Shown: piece after piece, positions 6,636-15,490 of the stretch
Numbering within the stretch: position 1 is the first letter of the stretch
Layout: the number at the start of each line of letters is the position of its first letter
NCBI RefSeq assembly: GCF_003254585.1
Contig: NZ_QJGZ01000038.1
Location: 372,001 to 436,000, forward strand
DNA length: 64,000 nucleotides
Direction: 5' to 3'
DNA from: Flavobacterium sharifuzzamanii
GTDB taxonomy: Bacteria; Bacteroidota; Bacteroidia; Flavobacteriales; Flavobacteriaceae
Translations under genes and position numbers: made by a program
The notes under the pieces: generated by a model
What the model was told of the DNA's origin: nothing
Database searches by the model: none
What the model saw: the letters and a program-made list of their open reading frames with translations, nothing else

Positions 6636-9221
6636 TTAAGCTGAGTTTCTACTTGCGTTAGTATTTCCAAATAATGATCTCGTTACGATCTTTTCATAAA
6701 CTTTAATTAATTCTTCATTTGGTTTTTCTGCTTTGTTTAACTCATTGATTCTTAATAAAGCATATTGCTGAATAGTTAATAATGGCAAGACAATACGCTC
6801 TCTAATCTGAATTGAGGCTATACCATCAGGGTAATTTTCCATTAATGTTTTATGACCAGCAATTTTCAGTAAAAGTCTTTTTGTTTCTGAGAATTCATCG
6901 TAGATAATCTGCCAGAATTCACCAAACTCAGGATCATTTTTCATATAAGCTGTCAATGGCAAGAAAGATTTTGCTAATGACATCATACTGTTTTCAAGCA
7001 ACGTTTTGAAAAATAATGAATTATGATACAAATTACTTACTTTGTCCCATTGTCCAGTTTCTTCAAAATGTCTTAAAGCTGAACCTACTCCAAAGAATCC
7101 TGGAACGTTTTGTTTTAATTGACTCCATGAACCCACAAAAGGAATTGCTCTTAAATCAGCAAAATCTAATGATTCAGATTTGCTTCTTTTAGAAGGACGG
7201 CTACCAATGTTCGTTTTTGAGTAATATTTCAGCGTACTCATTTTCTCTAAGTACGGAATAAACTTTGGATGATTTTTGAAACTTAAATATTTGTCATAAC
7301 CTAAATTAGCCAAATCAGTCAAAATTTGAGTTTCTTCTGCAGTCAATTCATTTTTCTCTTTACTAAATACCTGATTAGTTACACCAGCACTCAATAAATT
7401 TTCAATATTATAACGGCAAGAATCTAAAGTTCCAAAATTAGAGCTAATCGTTTGACCTTGAACTGTAATCTGAATTTCGTTGTTTTCAATTTTTGGCCCA
7501 AGAGATGCATAGAATTTATGTGTTTTTCCACCGCCACGAGCTGGAGGTCCGCCACGTCCATCAAAGAAGATCGCTTTAATTCCGTATTCTCTAGAGATTT
7601 TAGTCAGCGAAATCTTAGCTTGATAAATACTCCAGTTTGCCATTAAATATCCACCATCTTTCGTTCCGTCAGAGAATCCAAGCATGATAGTTTGTTTGTT
7701 TCCTCTCGATTTCAAATGTTTAGCATATTCTGGATTCGTGTACAATTGCTCCATAATAGTATGCGCATTTTGCAAATCGTCTACAGATTCAAAAAGCGGA
7801 ATAATATCTACTGATGGTTTTTCCCAATTATTCAAACGAATCATGGCAAAAGTTTCCATAACATTCAGAGCGCTTTCATTATTACTAATAATATAACGGT
7901 TTGCTCCTTCTTCGCCATTATTTTGCTGAATCGTTTTAATAGCTTGAACAGATTCTAAAGTATATCTAGTGATTTCATTTTCAAAATCAGATGGATTCAG
8001 ATTTCCTTTAACCTTTGATAAAACATCAATTTTTTGATCTTCCGTCAATTCGTAATAATTTTTCGGAAAAACATCAGAACCAGAATTCAAATAATAATTC
8101 ACAACATCTTTGAAAACTGCATTATGAATTTTACTATTCTGACGAATATCTAAAGTTGCAAAGTGGAATCCGAACAAATTAATTTTTACTAGAAGCGCAT
8201 CTAATTCATCTAAATATAAAGATTGATGCTTCTCAATAATTATAGCTCGAATTTTGTTTAATTGCGTTAATAATTCCTCTAAAGTGATAAAAATATCTCC
8301 TTTAGAATAAAATACAGAACGATAAAGTTTATGTTCAAGTTCAGCAACTAAAGCATCTACTCCTGAGAAAGTTAGCTTACGTTTTAAGTTTCTCATTTCT
8401 ACATAATAACACTTTAAAATAGAAGTACGCAAACGATCTGCAACTTTAAGCGTAATGTCTGTAGTAACAAAAGGATTTCCGTCACGATCTCCCCCTGGCC
8501 AGAAACCAAGTTTGATTAATTGGTTGTGAATTGGATTTCCTTCTAATATATTTTTTTGCAGGTAATGCACAATTTCTCCTGCAGTAGCATAAAATACATT
8601 TTCTAAGTACCAAATCAAACTTACCGCTTCATCATAAGGATTTGGTTTTTCTTTCTGAATGAATGGCGTTTTTCCAAGCTGAGCCAGCAATTGTTTAATT
8701 TGTAGCAAATCATTTTGACGAATTGCTTCTGTCAAATCATTTATAATTCCTAAAACTGGACCAGGATAAAACTGTGTTGGGTGTGCTGTTAAAACAGTAC
8801 GAACATTGAAACTTTCTAAAAATTCACTTAATTCATCATCTTTCTCTTTGGCATCCGATTTTTCTTTGATGTCACGAAGAGATCCACGCCCTTCCATATT
8901 GTTAACCTCCGGAAAAGCAGCGTCTTCAATAGCATCAAACAATACAATTTGACGCTCTATATATTGAATAAATCGAAACATAAGATCGATTTTTTCCTCT
9001 TCAGAAGCGTTACTTAAGAATTTATTTGAGAAGAAATCCACAATTTCTTTAGGAGTTTCCTGTTTTTTAAAGCCTGTTTCGCAAGTTTCTGTAAATAAAG
9101 GAAGTAAAACTCCCGTGTTATCTATAGAATCAAAGGGTAATGTTATAAAAACACTATTATAAATGTGGTATTTTGAGAGAACGTCTTGGTTAAAACGTTC
9201 AATTTTTGGCAACGTATACAT
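6636..9221 (-). CDS. ppc: Phosphoenolpyruvate carboxylase
   Basis: Carboxylates PEP to oxaloacetate, replenishing the TCA cycle. At 861 residues it is near the usual 880-900. VLTAHPTQ carries the catalytic histidine (His147, equivalent to E. coli His138). LGFSDGTKDGGYLMANW is the PEP-binding lysine region. The second hallmark motif reads FFDGRGGPPARGGG, so the histidine that is His579 in E. coli is Asp554 here (codon at 7560-7562). The C-terminus is GNTNASRNSA, a recognisable variant of the conserved end. The dinB-like gene follows by 9 nt. Upstream is a short gap and then the lrp terminator. Confidence 0.95.
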   Translation of the reverse strand: MYTLPKIERFNQDVLSKYHIYNSVFITLPFDSIDNTGVLLPLFTETCETGFKKQETPKEIVDFFSNKFLSNASEEEKIDLMFRFIQYIERQIVLFDAIEDAAFPEVNNMEGRGSLRDIKEKSDAKEKDDELSEFLESFNVRTVLTAHPTQFYPGPVLGIINDLTEAIRQNDLLQIKQLLAQLGKTPFIQKEKPNPYDEAVSLIWYLENVFYATAGEIVHYLQKNILEGNPIHNQLIKLGFWPGGDRDGNPFVTTDITLKVADRLRTSILKCYYVEMRNLKRKLTFSGVDALVAELEHKLYRSVFYSKGDIFITLEELLTQLNKIRAIIIEKHQSLYLDELDALLVKINLFGFHFATLDIRQNSKIHNAVFKDVVNYYLNSGSDVFPKNYYELTEDQKIDVLSKVKGNLNPSDFENEITRYTLESVQAIKTIQQNNGEEGANRYIISNNESALNVMETFAMIRLNNWEKPSVDIIPLFESVDDLQNAHTIMEQLYTNPEYAKHLKSRGNKQTIMLGFSDGTKDGGYLMANWSIYQAKISLTKISREYGIKAIFFDGRGGPPARGGGKTHKFYASLGPKIENNEIQITVQGQTISSNFGTLDSCRYNIENLLSAGVTNQVFSKEKNELTAEETQILTDLANLGYDKYLSFKNHPKFIPYLEKMSTLKYYSKTNIGSRPSKRSKSESLDFADLRAIPFVGSWSQLKQNVPGFFGVGSALRHFEETGQWDKVSNLYHNSLFFKTLLENSMMSLAKSFLPLTAYMKNDPEFGEFWQIIYDEFSETKRLLLKIAGHKTLMENYPDGIASIQIRERIVLPLLTIQQYALLRINELNKAEKPNEELIKVYEKIVTRSLFGNTNASRNSA

Positions 9222-9253
9222 AATCGTGTTATAGTTGGTTGGTTAATTAGTCA

Positions 9254-9283
9254 TAAAAAAACCCCAAGAATAAACTTGAGGTT
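9254..9283 (-). terminator. Terminator of the Lrp/AsnC regulator gene
   Basis: Read on the minus strand, AACCTCAAG pairs with CTTGGGGTT (one G-T pair), with a 6-nt loop, followed by seven T. It lies between the regulator stop (9314) and the ppc start. Confidence 0.8.
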
Positions 9284-9313
9284 ATATTTTAATATAGCAT
9301 TCAAGAAAAGTTC

Positions 9314-9793
9314 TTACATATTTTTGAAAATAGTATGCATCAAACGCTTCTTATCGTTTATACTTTCCTCTAATGAAATCATTGTTTCTGTTCTGTAAAC
9401 ACCATCAATATCGTCAATCATAAAGATTACTTCTTTTGCGTGCTTAGTGTCTTTTGCTCTAATTTTGCAAAAGATGTTAAATTTTCCTGTAGTTACAGAA
9501 GCTACAGTTACGAATGGAATTTGATTGATTCGCTCTAATACAAATTTAGTCTGAGATGTATTATTAAGAAAAACCCCTACATAAGCAATAAATGAATAAC
9601 CTAATTTATCGTAATCTAAGGCTAATGAAGATCCCATGATGATACCGGCATCTTCCATCTTTTTAACTCTAACGTGTACTGTACCAGCAGATATCAAAAG
9701 TTTTTTTGCAATGTCAGTAAACGGAACTCTCGTATTGTCTATTAACATATCTAAAATCTGGTGATCTACTTCATCTAAACGAAATTTACTCAT
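9314..9793 (-). CDS. Lrp/AsnC family transcriptional regulator
   Basis: 159 residues with the standard layout. An N-terminal helix-turn-helix (about 5-55: DEVDHQILDMLIDNTRVPFTDIA, then LLISAGTVHVRVKKMEDAGII) is followed by an alpha-beta effector/oligomerisation domain (about 65-150). Family members sense amino acids and bind as octamers or higher. It is monocistronic, with a terminator before ppc. The divergent side (9794-9870) is short and faces the 3' end of the M14 peptidase gene. The effector cannot be read from the sequence. Confidence 0.92.
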   Translation of the reverse strand: MSKFRLDEVDHQILDMLIDNTRVPFTDIAKKLLISAGTVHVRVKKMEDAGIIMGSSLALDYDKLGYSFIAYVGVFLNNTSQTKFVLERINQIPFVTVASVTTGKFNIFCKIRAKDTKHAKEVIFMIDDIDGVYRTETMISLEESINDKKRLMHTIFKNM

Positions 9794-9870
9794 AATTGTT
9801 TAATTAATATTACTAATTGCTATTACAAAGTATAAAATTATATATAAAAAACAACAAATTCACATAAAAA

Positions 9871-11025
9871 TTAACTTTTTATTAATCCGTTAACAAATTT
9901 AACATTTTTATTTAAATAAAAATTTGCTTTTTGACCCGTTTTAGGAAAGTTTTGGAAATCGTCCGAATATTCAGCGCCTTTTGCGTCGTATTCATAATGT
10001 CCAAAATAATTTTCCAACTCGCCTACTTCAACAATGTAAGCGTTAAAATGAATCTTATTTTCGATTAATTCTTCTTTGTATTGAGCGACAAAATTCGTAA
10101 TAATTTCGATACCATCATAATTTATTTTGACATTTTTATACATAAAATCATAAAAAACCACATTATTTTGTGAAATATTCAAATATTCGGAAAATCTATT
10201 GCTAACTAAATCGTTTTCGGATATCTGTTTGAAGCTTAAAATTAACGCGAAAAATATGAATTTCCTTGTAATCTCTCGTTCGTAATCCTCTGGAAAATGC
10301 CCCGCCTCAAATAAGATAGTTGGAACACCTAAATATTGAAAAGTGTCTCCTATACAATTAATATTGAAGGAGTCATCAAAACGTCCAACTTGTCCTGGTA
10401 TATATTTTTGAAGCTCTTCATTGATTCCAGCGATGATGTTTATAGCTTTTAATCTGTTCTCGTTTACTTCTCTTTCCTCGTTATAAGATGGAGCTAAAAA
10501 AGATACCGTAGCGGGTTTACCAGTTGTACCTGCCCCAAATATGGTACGCTGGTCATGTAAATTAAAACAGAAATCAGGTTTAAATTCTTCAAATACTTGT
10601 CGAAGCACTTTACTTTCTGGCTGCGTTAAATCTTGCGAATCACGATTTAGATCAATTTCGTTTGCATTTACCCTTGTATATAATCTTGCTCCATCCGGAT
10701 TAAGCATTGGGATGCAATAAAACGTAAAAGTATTCAACATTTGCTTTGCAAAGTCGGTATCATCATTTAATAAATTTATGAAATCAAATAAAGCTTTTGT
10801 TGTTGTGCTTTCGTTTCCGTGCATTTGAGACCATAGATAAGCGCGTGTTTTTCCTGTTCCAATTTGATAACTATATATAGGTTCACCTAAAACAGATGTA
10901 CCAATAATCTTCACCTGACCATTTGTATTTAACTTATCTAAAAGCGGTTTAATATGGTCTAAAGTTAGATATCTGCCAGAAATGGATTGTTCTTTGTATT
11001 GCGTAAAAAGCTGTTCTAAATTCAT
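9871..11025 (-). CDS. M14 family zinc carboxypeptidase
   Basis: 384 residues. The zinc-site order of the M14 family is visible: SQMHGNEST (His and Glu ligands, about residue 90), NPDGARLYTR and ANEIDLNRDSQ (substrate-carboxylate region), FNLHDQR (third ligand His, about 177), and LFEAGHFPEDYE with the catalytic glutamate (about 243). There is no signal peptide or membrane segment, so it is likely cytoplasmic. Some M14 relatives act on peptidoglycan peptides or other amides, so the substrate is open. It is divergent from the XRE regulator, and its probable promoter is embedded in the same dyad found upstream of that gene, which suggests it is a regulatory target. Confidence 0.88.
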   Translation of the reverse strand: MNLEQLFTQYKEQSISGRYLTLDHIKPLLDKLNTNGQVKIIGTSVLGEPIYSYQIGTGKTRAYLWSQMHGNESTTTKALFDFINLLNDDTDFAKQMLNTFTFYCIPMLNPDGARLYTRVNANEIDLNRDSQDLTQPESKVLRQVFEEFKPDFCFNLHDQRTIFGAGTTGKPATVSFLAPSYNEEREVNENRLKAINIIAGINEELQKYIPGQVGRFDDSFNINCIGDTFQYLGVPTILFEAGHFPEDYEREITRKFIFFALILSFKQISENDLVSNRFSEYLNISQNNVVFYDFMYKNVKINYDGIEIITNFVAQYKEELIENKIHFNAYIVEVGELENYFGHYEYDAKGAEYSDDFQNFPKTGQKANFYLNKNVKFVNGLIKS

Positions 11026-11337
11026 TGTGTTTCGATTAGTTTACAAAAGTAAACATCTTTATTTTTACAATTGTAAACTGGACAAAAATTTAATAATTTA
11101 GAATTGTAAACAGTTCTTGAAGAATTTTAGCAATAGTAGATATAACTTGTTTTAATTGAGCTTTTTAATTTGGACAAACGAACATAAAATAATAAATTTC
11201 AGCTAATTATAAATGTTTATTTAAATTTTAAATTTAACATAAAAATGAACTCAAATTAAAATTGCAACAATAATATTCGAATACTGTTTCTTTTTGTTTA
11301 CATTTGTAAATAGGGAAATTTAAAGCAATAATTTACA
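11026..11337. other. Divergent control region of the M14 peptidase and XRE genes
   Basis: A 312-bp AT-rich spacer without an ORF. It carries a cluster of GTTTACnnnnGTAAAC-like dyads at both ends, each overlapping a predicted -7 element. The middle (about 11115-11290) shows nothing else I can name. Confidence 0.7.
11039..11111. promoter_or_regulatory. Three dyad operators at the M14 peptidase promoter
   Basis: Site 1 is a perfect GTTTAC-AAAA-GTAAAC (11039-11054). Site 2 is TTTTAC-AATT-GTAAAC (11063-11078), its centre 24 bp from site 1. Site 3 is a weaker ATTTAG-AATT-GTAAAC (11096-11111). On the minus strand site 1 contains TActTTTG (11044-11051), a -7 element for the peptidase gene, and a TTG equivalent lies 16 nt further upstream within site 2. 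A repressor bound here would block the promoter. Confidence 0.7.
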
Positions 11338-11346
11338 ATGGTAAAC
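11296..11346. promoter_or_regulatory. Two dyad operators at the XRE gene start
   Basis: Site 4 is GTTTAC-ATTT-GTAAAT (11296-11311) and contains a TAcaTTTG -7 element (11299-11306). Site 5 is ATTTAC-AATG-GTAAAC (11331-11346) and encloses the ATG start codon (11338-11340). The centres are 35 bp apart. This fits autorepression of the XRE gene. Confidence 0.7.
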
Positions 11347-11793
11347 ATAGATGATTTTGTAAAAAGGCTAGAATCCGTATTAGAATATTATGGATTAAAC
11401 GCATCTGCTTTTGCTGATAAAATTGGAGTACAACGTTCTAGCATGTCCCATCTTTTATCAGGCAGAAATAAGCCTAGTTTAGATTTTGTAATGAAAATTT
11501 TGGAAGTTTTTCCAGATGTTGATCTATATTGGATTCTGACAGGAAAAGGAAGTTTTCCAAGAAGCAATACTGAAGAAGCGGATGAAACTCAAAAGTACTC
11601 ATCTCCTATTCTGCCAAATCAGAATATGGGAAATGATTTATTTTCGGCTATAGAAATAAAGTCAGAAGAAGAAAAAAGAGAAACAAGAAAATCTCCTGTT
11701 CTAAATAATGAAAATTTCAATTTAGAAGATGAAGAAATCGAAAAAATCGTCCTATTTTATAAAAACGGCACTTTTAAAGCCTATTCTCCATAA
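11338..11793 (+). CDS. XRE-family helix-turn-helix regulator
   Basis: 151 residues. The N-terminal HTH spans about residues 5-65: ASAFADKIGVQRSSMSHLLSG is the helix-turn-helix and LYWILTGKGSFP closes the domain. The linker (70-130) is charged and low in complexity, and the C-terminus ends in a short hydrophobic EKIVLFYKNGTFKAYSP. It has no effector or peptidase domain. The start codon lies inside a dyad that also occurs upstream of the divergent M14 peptidase gene, so it probably represses itself and that gene. The inducing signal is unknown. Confidence 0.88.
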   Translation: MVNIDDFVKRLESVLEYYGLNASAFADKIGVQRSSMSHLLSGRNKPSLDFVMKILEVFPDVDLYWILTGKGSFPRSNTEEADETQKYSSPILPNQNMGNDLFSAIEIKSEEEKRETRKSPVLNNENFNLEDEEIEKIVLFYKNGTFKAYSP

Positions 11794-11877
11794 TGCAAAA
11801 ATTAGCGCGTATTTGACTCCTTGTCCAGAAATTTTTTAAATATGCGATTCTCACGCGTTTGAAAAAATCTTCAAAAA

Positions 11878-12429
11878 TTACAATTTGATACCGTTTTCAG
11901 GAATTTTACCTAAAACTCCTTCATAGTGTTTTTTCAAAATTTCATAATCAGCTTCGTAATTTCCAGTTGGATAAATTGCTTTACCGATATTAACTTCTTT
12001 TTTACCCCAATCAAAAGCAACAGGAACAATTGGCACATTCGCTTTAAGCGCAATAAAATAAAATCCAGTTTTTAGCTCATTTACTTTTTTTCTGGTTCCT
12101 TCTGGAGCGACGGCCAAACGAAAGATTTCTTTTCTATCAAAAATAGAAGCAATGGCATCTACTTTATTCAATCCGCCCGAACGATCTAATGGCTCTCCGC
12201 CGACATTTCTAAAATAAAAACCAAAGGGAAATCTAAATAATTCCTTCTTTGCTACAAAATTCATCTGCAATCCAGATATGCCACGAGTCAAAAGGCCTAT
12301 ATAAAAGTCATGATTACTCGTATGTGGCATCACTACTAATACACATTTTTTTACTTCAGCATTCTCCATTCCCACTATTTTCCAGCCCATTAGCTTGTAA
12401 AAGATGAATTTGTACAACAGTTTTTTCAT
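11878..12429 (-). CDS. 1-acyl-glycerol-3-phosphate acyltransferase-like protein (PlsC family)
   Basis: 183 residues, short for PlsC. The acyltransferase HX4D motif is in MPHTSNHDFYIG, and motif III is in VAPEGTRKK. A short hydrophobic N-terminal stretch (LLYKFIFYKLMGWKIVG) suggests association with the membrane. The likely reaction is acyl transfer to a lysophospholipid, an ornithine-lipid precursor or a glycerol phosphate; which acceptor is unclear. It is convergent with the XRE gene and divergent from the spermidine-synthase-like gene, so it is monocistronic. Confidence 0.85.
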   Translation of the reverse strand: MKKLLYKFIFYKLMGWKIVGMENAEVKKCVLVVMPHTSNHDFYIGLLTRGISGLQMNFVAKKELFRFPFGFYFRNVGGEPLDRSGGLNKVDAIASIFDRKEIFRLAVAPEGTRKKVNELKTGFYFIALKANVPIVPVAFDWGKKEVNIGKAIYPTGNYEADYEILKKHYEGVLGKIPENGIKL

Positions 12430-12442
12430 GAAAGATTCAATA

Positions 12443-12477
12443 TTTGGTGCAAAATAAAAGATTTAATGGTAAATTTG
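12443..12477 (+). promoter_or_regulatory. Promoter of the 12.5-14.9 kb operon
   Basis: TAaaTTTG at 12470-12477 with TTTG at 12443-12446 gives a 23-nt spacer. The start codon of the first gene is 16 nt after the -7 element, giving a leader of about 10 nt. Confidence 0.6.
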
Positions 12478-12493
12478 AGTAAAAGCATAAAAA

Positions 12494-13159
12494 ATGATTC
12501 GAAAATTTTTCAGTTATATAATTCCAATAAAAATATTTAAGAAAAAATCAGCAAGAAGCAAAATGATCGAAGTTACATGGGCAAATGGCGAATTAGTATT
12601 GGACACTGAAAACACAAATTATTCATACGGAAGTTTGCAGCGTATATTAAGGTACGGACTTCGAAATATTGGATATGATAAAATTTTAGAAATGGAGCAT
12701 ATTCTACTTTTGGGAGTTGCTGGCGGAAGCGTAGTAAAAACTTTAGTGGATGAGATAGCATACAAAGAAAAAATAACAGGAGTTGAAATTGACCCTGATA
12801 TGATTCAGATTGCCAATGAATATTTTAACCTTAATCAAATTAAACAGTTAGAAGTTGTTATTGACGATGCTTTTGAGTTTGTCCTTAAAACAAAAGAAAA
12901 ATATGATCTCATAATTATCGATATTTTCGAAGACACGCATATGCCCAATTTTTTGTTCGAAAAGTTTTTTGTTGATAGAGTCTGCACTATTTTAAGAGAT
13001 AATGGTTTTGTTTTATTCAACACCATGATATTAGACGAAGCTCATAATGTTCGAAATAGAAAATATGTTGCAGAAGTAAATCCGAAAATGTTTAAAACAA
13101 AGATGCTGCCCCGCATTGAAGTACATAACGAATTAATAATTATAAATAAAGTAGCTTAA
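12494..13159 (+). CDS. Spermidine-synthase-like methyltransferase-fold protein
   Basis: 221 residues with the Rossmann fold of spermidine synthases: LLLGVAGGSV (71-80, cofactor loop), GVEIDPDM (96-103), DDAFEFV (124-130) and the active-site-like DLIIIDIFED (138-147). It lacks the substrate signature of bona fide SpeE at the N-terminus and is about 60 residues shorter. It may therefore be an aminopropyltransferase of altered specificity or a methyltransferase. It is the first gene of a tight operon (4, 6 and 12-nt gaps) with an M23-like protein, a lipoprotein and a secreted protein. This gives no clear link to the speA module 10 kb away. Confidence 0.78.
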   Translation: MIRKFFSYIIPIKIFKKKSARSKMIEVTWANGELVLDTENTNYSYGSLQRILRYGLRNIGYDKILEMEHILLLGVAGGSVVKTLVDEIAYKEKITGVEIDPDMIQIANEYFNLNQIKQLEVVIDDAFEFVLKTKEKYDLIIIDIFEDTHMPNFLFEKFFVDRVCTILRDNGFVLFNTMILDEAHNVRNRKYVAEVNPKMFKTKMLPRIEVHNELIIINKVA

Positions 13160-13163
13160 TTTT

Positions 13164-13841
13164 ATGAAACCGCTTGCCTCAATCTTAAATACCCTACCGC
13201 CTGCTAAAGTTATAGATGCCTCAATTAATATTTCCGAATATACGCCATTAAATCTGTCGGTTTCAAATCAAGAATTGGTAAATCAGAAATTAGATACTTC
13301 GGAAGATTTTGAAAAATACATTTCAAATTTCTTAAAAGAAAAGAATGCCAAAGTTGCATTTGGAGGTTATATTGAAGGCAGATTTTTATATCAAAGAAGC
13401 CCCATTTTCTTAGATGCCTCAAAACCCGAACGCAATATTCATATCGGATTAGATTTATGGGCAGAAGCTGGAACTGCTGTACTTGCCGCCCTTGATGGAA
13501 CAGTACATAGTTTTAAAAATAATATTGGCTTAGGCGACTACGGTCCTACTATTATATTGGAGCACGAAATAGAAAATGAGAAATTTTATACTTTATACGG
13601 ACATTTATCGTTAGAAAGTATAGAAAATTTAAATGTCGGAGACAATTTTAAGAAAGGCGAAAAAATTGCGACTTTAGGAAATGCCTCTGTAAATGGCGAT
13701 TATGCACCTCATGTCCATTTTCAGATCATTCATAACATTGGAGATTATTGGGGAGATTATCCAGGAGTCTGCAATACAAAAGACCTAAACTTCTATATCG
13801 AAAATTGTCCCGATCCTAACTTATTATTAAAAATTACTTAA
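13164..13841 (+). CDS. M23-type peptidoglycan DD-metallopeptidase-like protein, no signal peptide
   Basis: 225 residues. The LytM/M23 domain fills residues 65-200: HIGLD gives the first His and Asp zinc ligands (His93, Asp97), LYGHLS has His147, and APHVHFQ has the H-x-H pair (His183, His185). All catalytic positions are kept. Unlike most M23 hydrolases it has neither signal peptide nor anchor; the N-terminus MKPLASILNTLPPAK looks soluble. Either it is exported by another route or it works on a cytoplasmic substrate. It begins 4 nt after the preceding gene. Confidence 0.85.
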   Translation: MKPLASILNTLPPAKVIDASINISEYTPLNLSVSNQELVNQKLDTSEDFEKYISNFLKEKNAKVAFGGYIEGRFLYQRSPIFLDASKPERNIHIGLDLWAEAGTAVLAALDGTVHSFKNNIGLGDYGPTIILEHEIENEKFYTLYGHLSLESIENLNVGDNFKKGEKIATLGNASVNGDYAPHVHFQIIHNIGDYWGDYPGVCNTKDLNFYIENCPDPNLLLKIT

Positions 13842-13847
13842 ATAGTT

Positions 13848-14324
13848 ATGAAGAAAGCAGGATTGATTATATGTTTGTTGTTATTAATCGGATGTAAATC
13901 TAAAAGTGTTAGTAGAGATACAGAAGATTTAAAGATTAAAAAAGTTTCCGGAGCAGATGTAAATGCAAATCAGCAGCGTAAAGCGTATGATTTAGGAAAG
14001 AGAGTCTTGGAAACTTGTAATACTTCAAAATTTAAACCTTTTAATGAAACTGAAGTAACTAAAACGGTTATGGAAAACACAACGGAAGAACGTTTAACCA
14101 AAACCTGCCAAAGATTTAGACAATACTATGGAAGTTTTATAGATTTAAAATTAGATGGAGTTTACAAAACCAAACATGAAGTCATTTATCGCTATCATGC
14201 TTTGTACACAAAAAAAGTTGCCAATAAAGAGTTACGCATCTTTGTAAATGAAGATAATCTCATTTCTGCCATAAAATCTATGGATTGGGATGAAAAATTT
14301 GATGCCAAATTAGCCGATCAATAA
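13848..14324 (+). CDS. Small uncharacterised lipoprotein
   Basis: 158 residues. The N-terminus MKKAGLIICLLLLIGCKSKS is a clear type II signal with the lipobox cysteine at residue 16. The rest is a single mixed domain with FRQYYGSFIDLKLDGVYK and a YRYHALYTKK strand pattern, resembling small DUF lipoproteins of the NTF2/cystatin-like type. I cannot name the family. It lies 6 nt after the M23-like gene and 12 nt before the next gene. Confidence 0.8.
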   Translation: MKKAGLIICLLLLIGCKSKSVSRDTEDLKIKKVSGADVNANQQRKAYDLGKRVLETCNTSKFKPFNETEVTKTVMENTTEERLTKTCQRFRQYYGSFIDLKLDGVYKTKHEVIYRYHALYTKKVANKELRIFVNEDNLISAIKSMDWDEKFDAKLADQ

Positions 14325-14336
14325 ATTACGATACTT

Positions 14337-14861
14337 ATGAATTTTAAACTACCGCTTCTTCTTTTGCTATTTGTTTCAACATTTGCTTCAGCACAGCAAA
14401 CTATCAGTGTAAAAGGGTCTGCACCCTATCCCGCAACACAAGAATATACTTTCATCTGCGACAAATATGCTTACTCTGGTGAAATTAATGTTCAAATAGC
14501 TAAAACGGAAAAAGGAGGTATTTTAAAACTAACTGTTTCTACTGCAAATGACAAAGCAAAAATTGCCGGTGGTGTTTATGTCGATTTGACAAATGCTGAT
14601 GTAATTGCATGTACAGACAAAAATGTAAAGGAATCTTCAGATGGAAAAACAACTGCTTACTATTATTTCACTCCTGCAGAATGGCTAAAGCTTAAAAAAA
14701 CTGATATTTATGCTGTTAGATTTATAATTGCTGGCGGACCAGATATTTCAGGAAATCTAACAGGTCATTTTACAGCTTATAGTAAAGTGAAATATTTCTC
14801 AACAGCATTTGATAAATCTAAAAAAACATTTGATACAGCTAAAGAAATTAGTGTTTTATAG
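14337..14861 (+). CDS. Secreted hypothetical protein
   Basis: 174 residues with a Sec signal peptide (MNFKLPLLLLLFVSTFASAQ, cleavage after AQ). The mature part is beta-rich with repeated Lys/Thr strands and two cysteines (CDKYAYSG, ADVIACTDK). I recognise no family. It is the last gene of the operon that begins at 12494. Confidence 0.75.
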   Translation: MNFKLPLLLLLFVSTFASAQQTISVKGSAPYPATQEYTFICDKYAYSGEINVQIAKTEKGGILKLTVSTANDKAKIAGGVYVDLTNADVIACTDKNVKESSDGKTTAYYYFTPAEWLKLKKTDIYAVRFIIAGGPDISGNLTGHFTAYSKVKYFSTAFDKSKKTFDTAKEISVL

Positions 14862-14908
14862 TGATTTTTTAATATAATAAATCTTATATTTAACATAAAT
14901 ATTTTTTT

Positions 14909-15379
14909 ATGAACTCAAATGAAGCCTTGATTACAAAATTTTATACCGCTTTCGCGAATGCTGACGCCAAAACAATGAGCGAATGCTATCATCCGAAAGT
15001 TCATTTTATTGATCCTGCTTTTGGTTTATTGAAAGAAGAAGAGGTTTCTAAAATGTGGGAAATGCTGCTTTTAAAAAGTAAAGGCAATTTAAAAATTGAA
15101 TTTTCAAATGTAATAGCAGACGATTCTACCGGTTCAGCAAATTGGATAGCTACTTACAATTTTAGCAAAACAAACAGAAAGGTTATCAATAAAATTTCAG
15201 CCGAATTCATATTCCAAGATGGATTAATTATCAAGCATACCGATAATTTCGATGTCTGGAAATGGTCTAAACAAGCTTTTGGCCTTACTGGTTATTTACT
15301 TGGTTGGACTGGATTTTTCCAGAAAAAAGTACAATCCCAAGCCTTATCTGCTCTGAAACAGTTTCAGAATGCTATATAA
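14909..15379 (+). CDS. Nuclear transport factor 2 (SnoaL)-like protein
   Basis: 156 residues. ALITKFYTAFANADAKTMSECYHPKVHFIDPAFG is the typical start of an NTF2/SnoaL cone fold. The strands WIATYNFSKTNRKVINKISAEFIFQDGLIIKHTDNFD complete it. Members range from isomerases to binding proteins, so no activity can be assigned. It stands alone, 47 nt after the operon. Confidence 0.8.
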   Translation: MNSNEALITKFYTAFANADAKTMSECYHPKVHFIDPAFGLLKEEEVSKMWEMLLLKSKGNLKIEFSNVIADDSTGSANWIATYNFSKTNRKVINKISAEFIFQDGLIIKHTDNFDVWKWSKQAFGLTGYLLGWTGFFQKKVQSQALSALKQFQNAI

Positions 15380-15490
15380 ATCTGAATAGCATTAGTCTGT
15401 ATCTGATTTAGTTTAATATCTGCCTTGATCGCACGATTATAATTATTTTGTTACTTATTATTTTACTAAAAGTGTTAACTCAAAATACTG

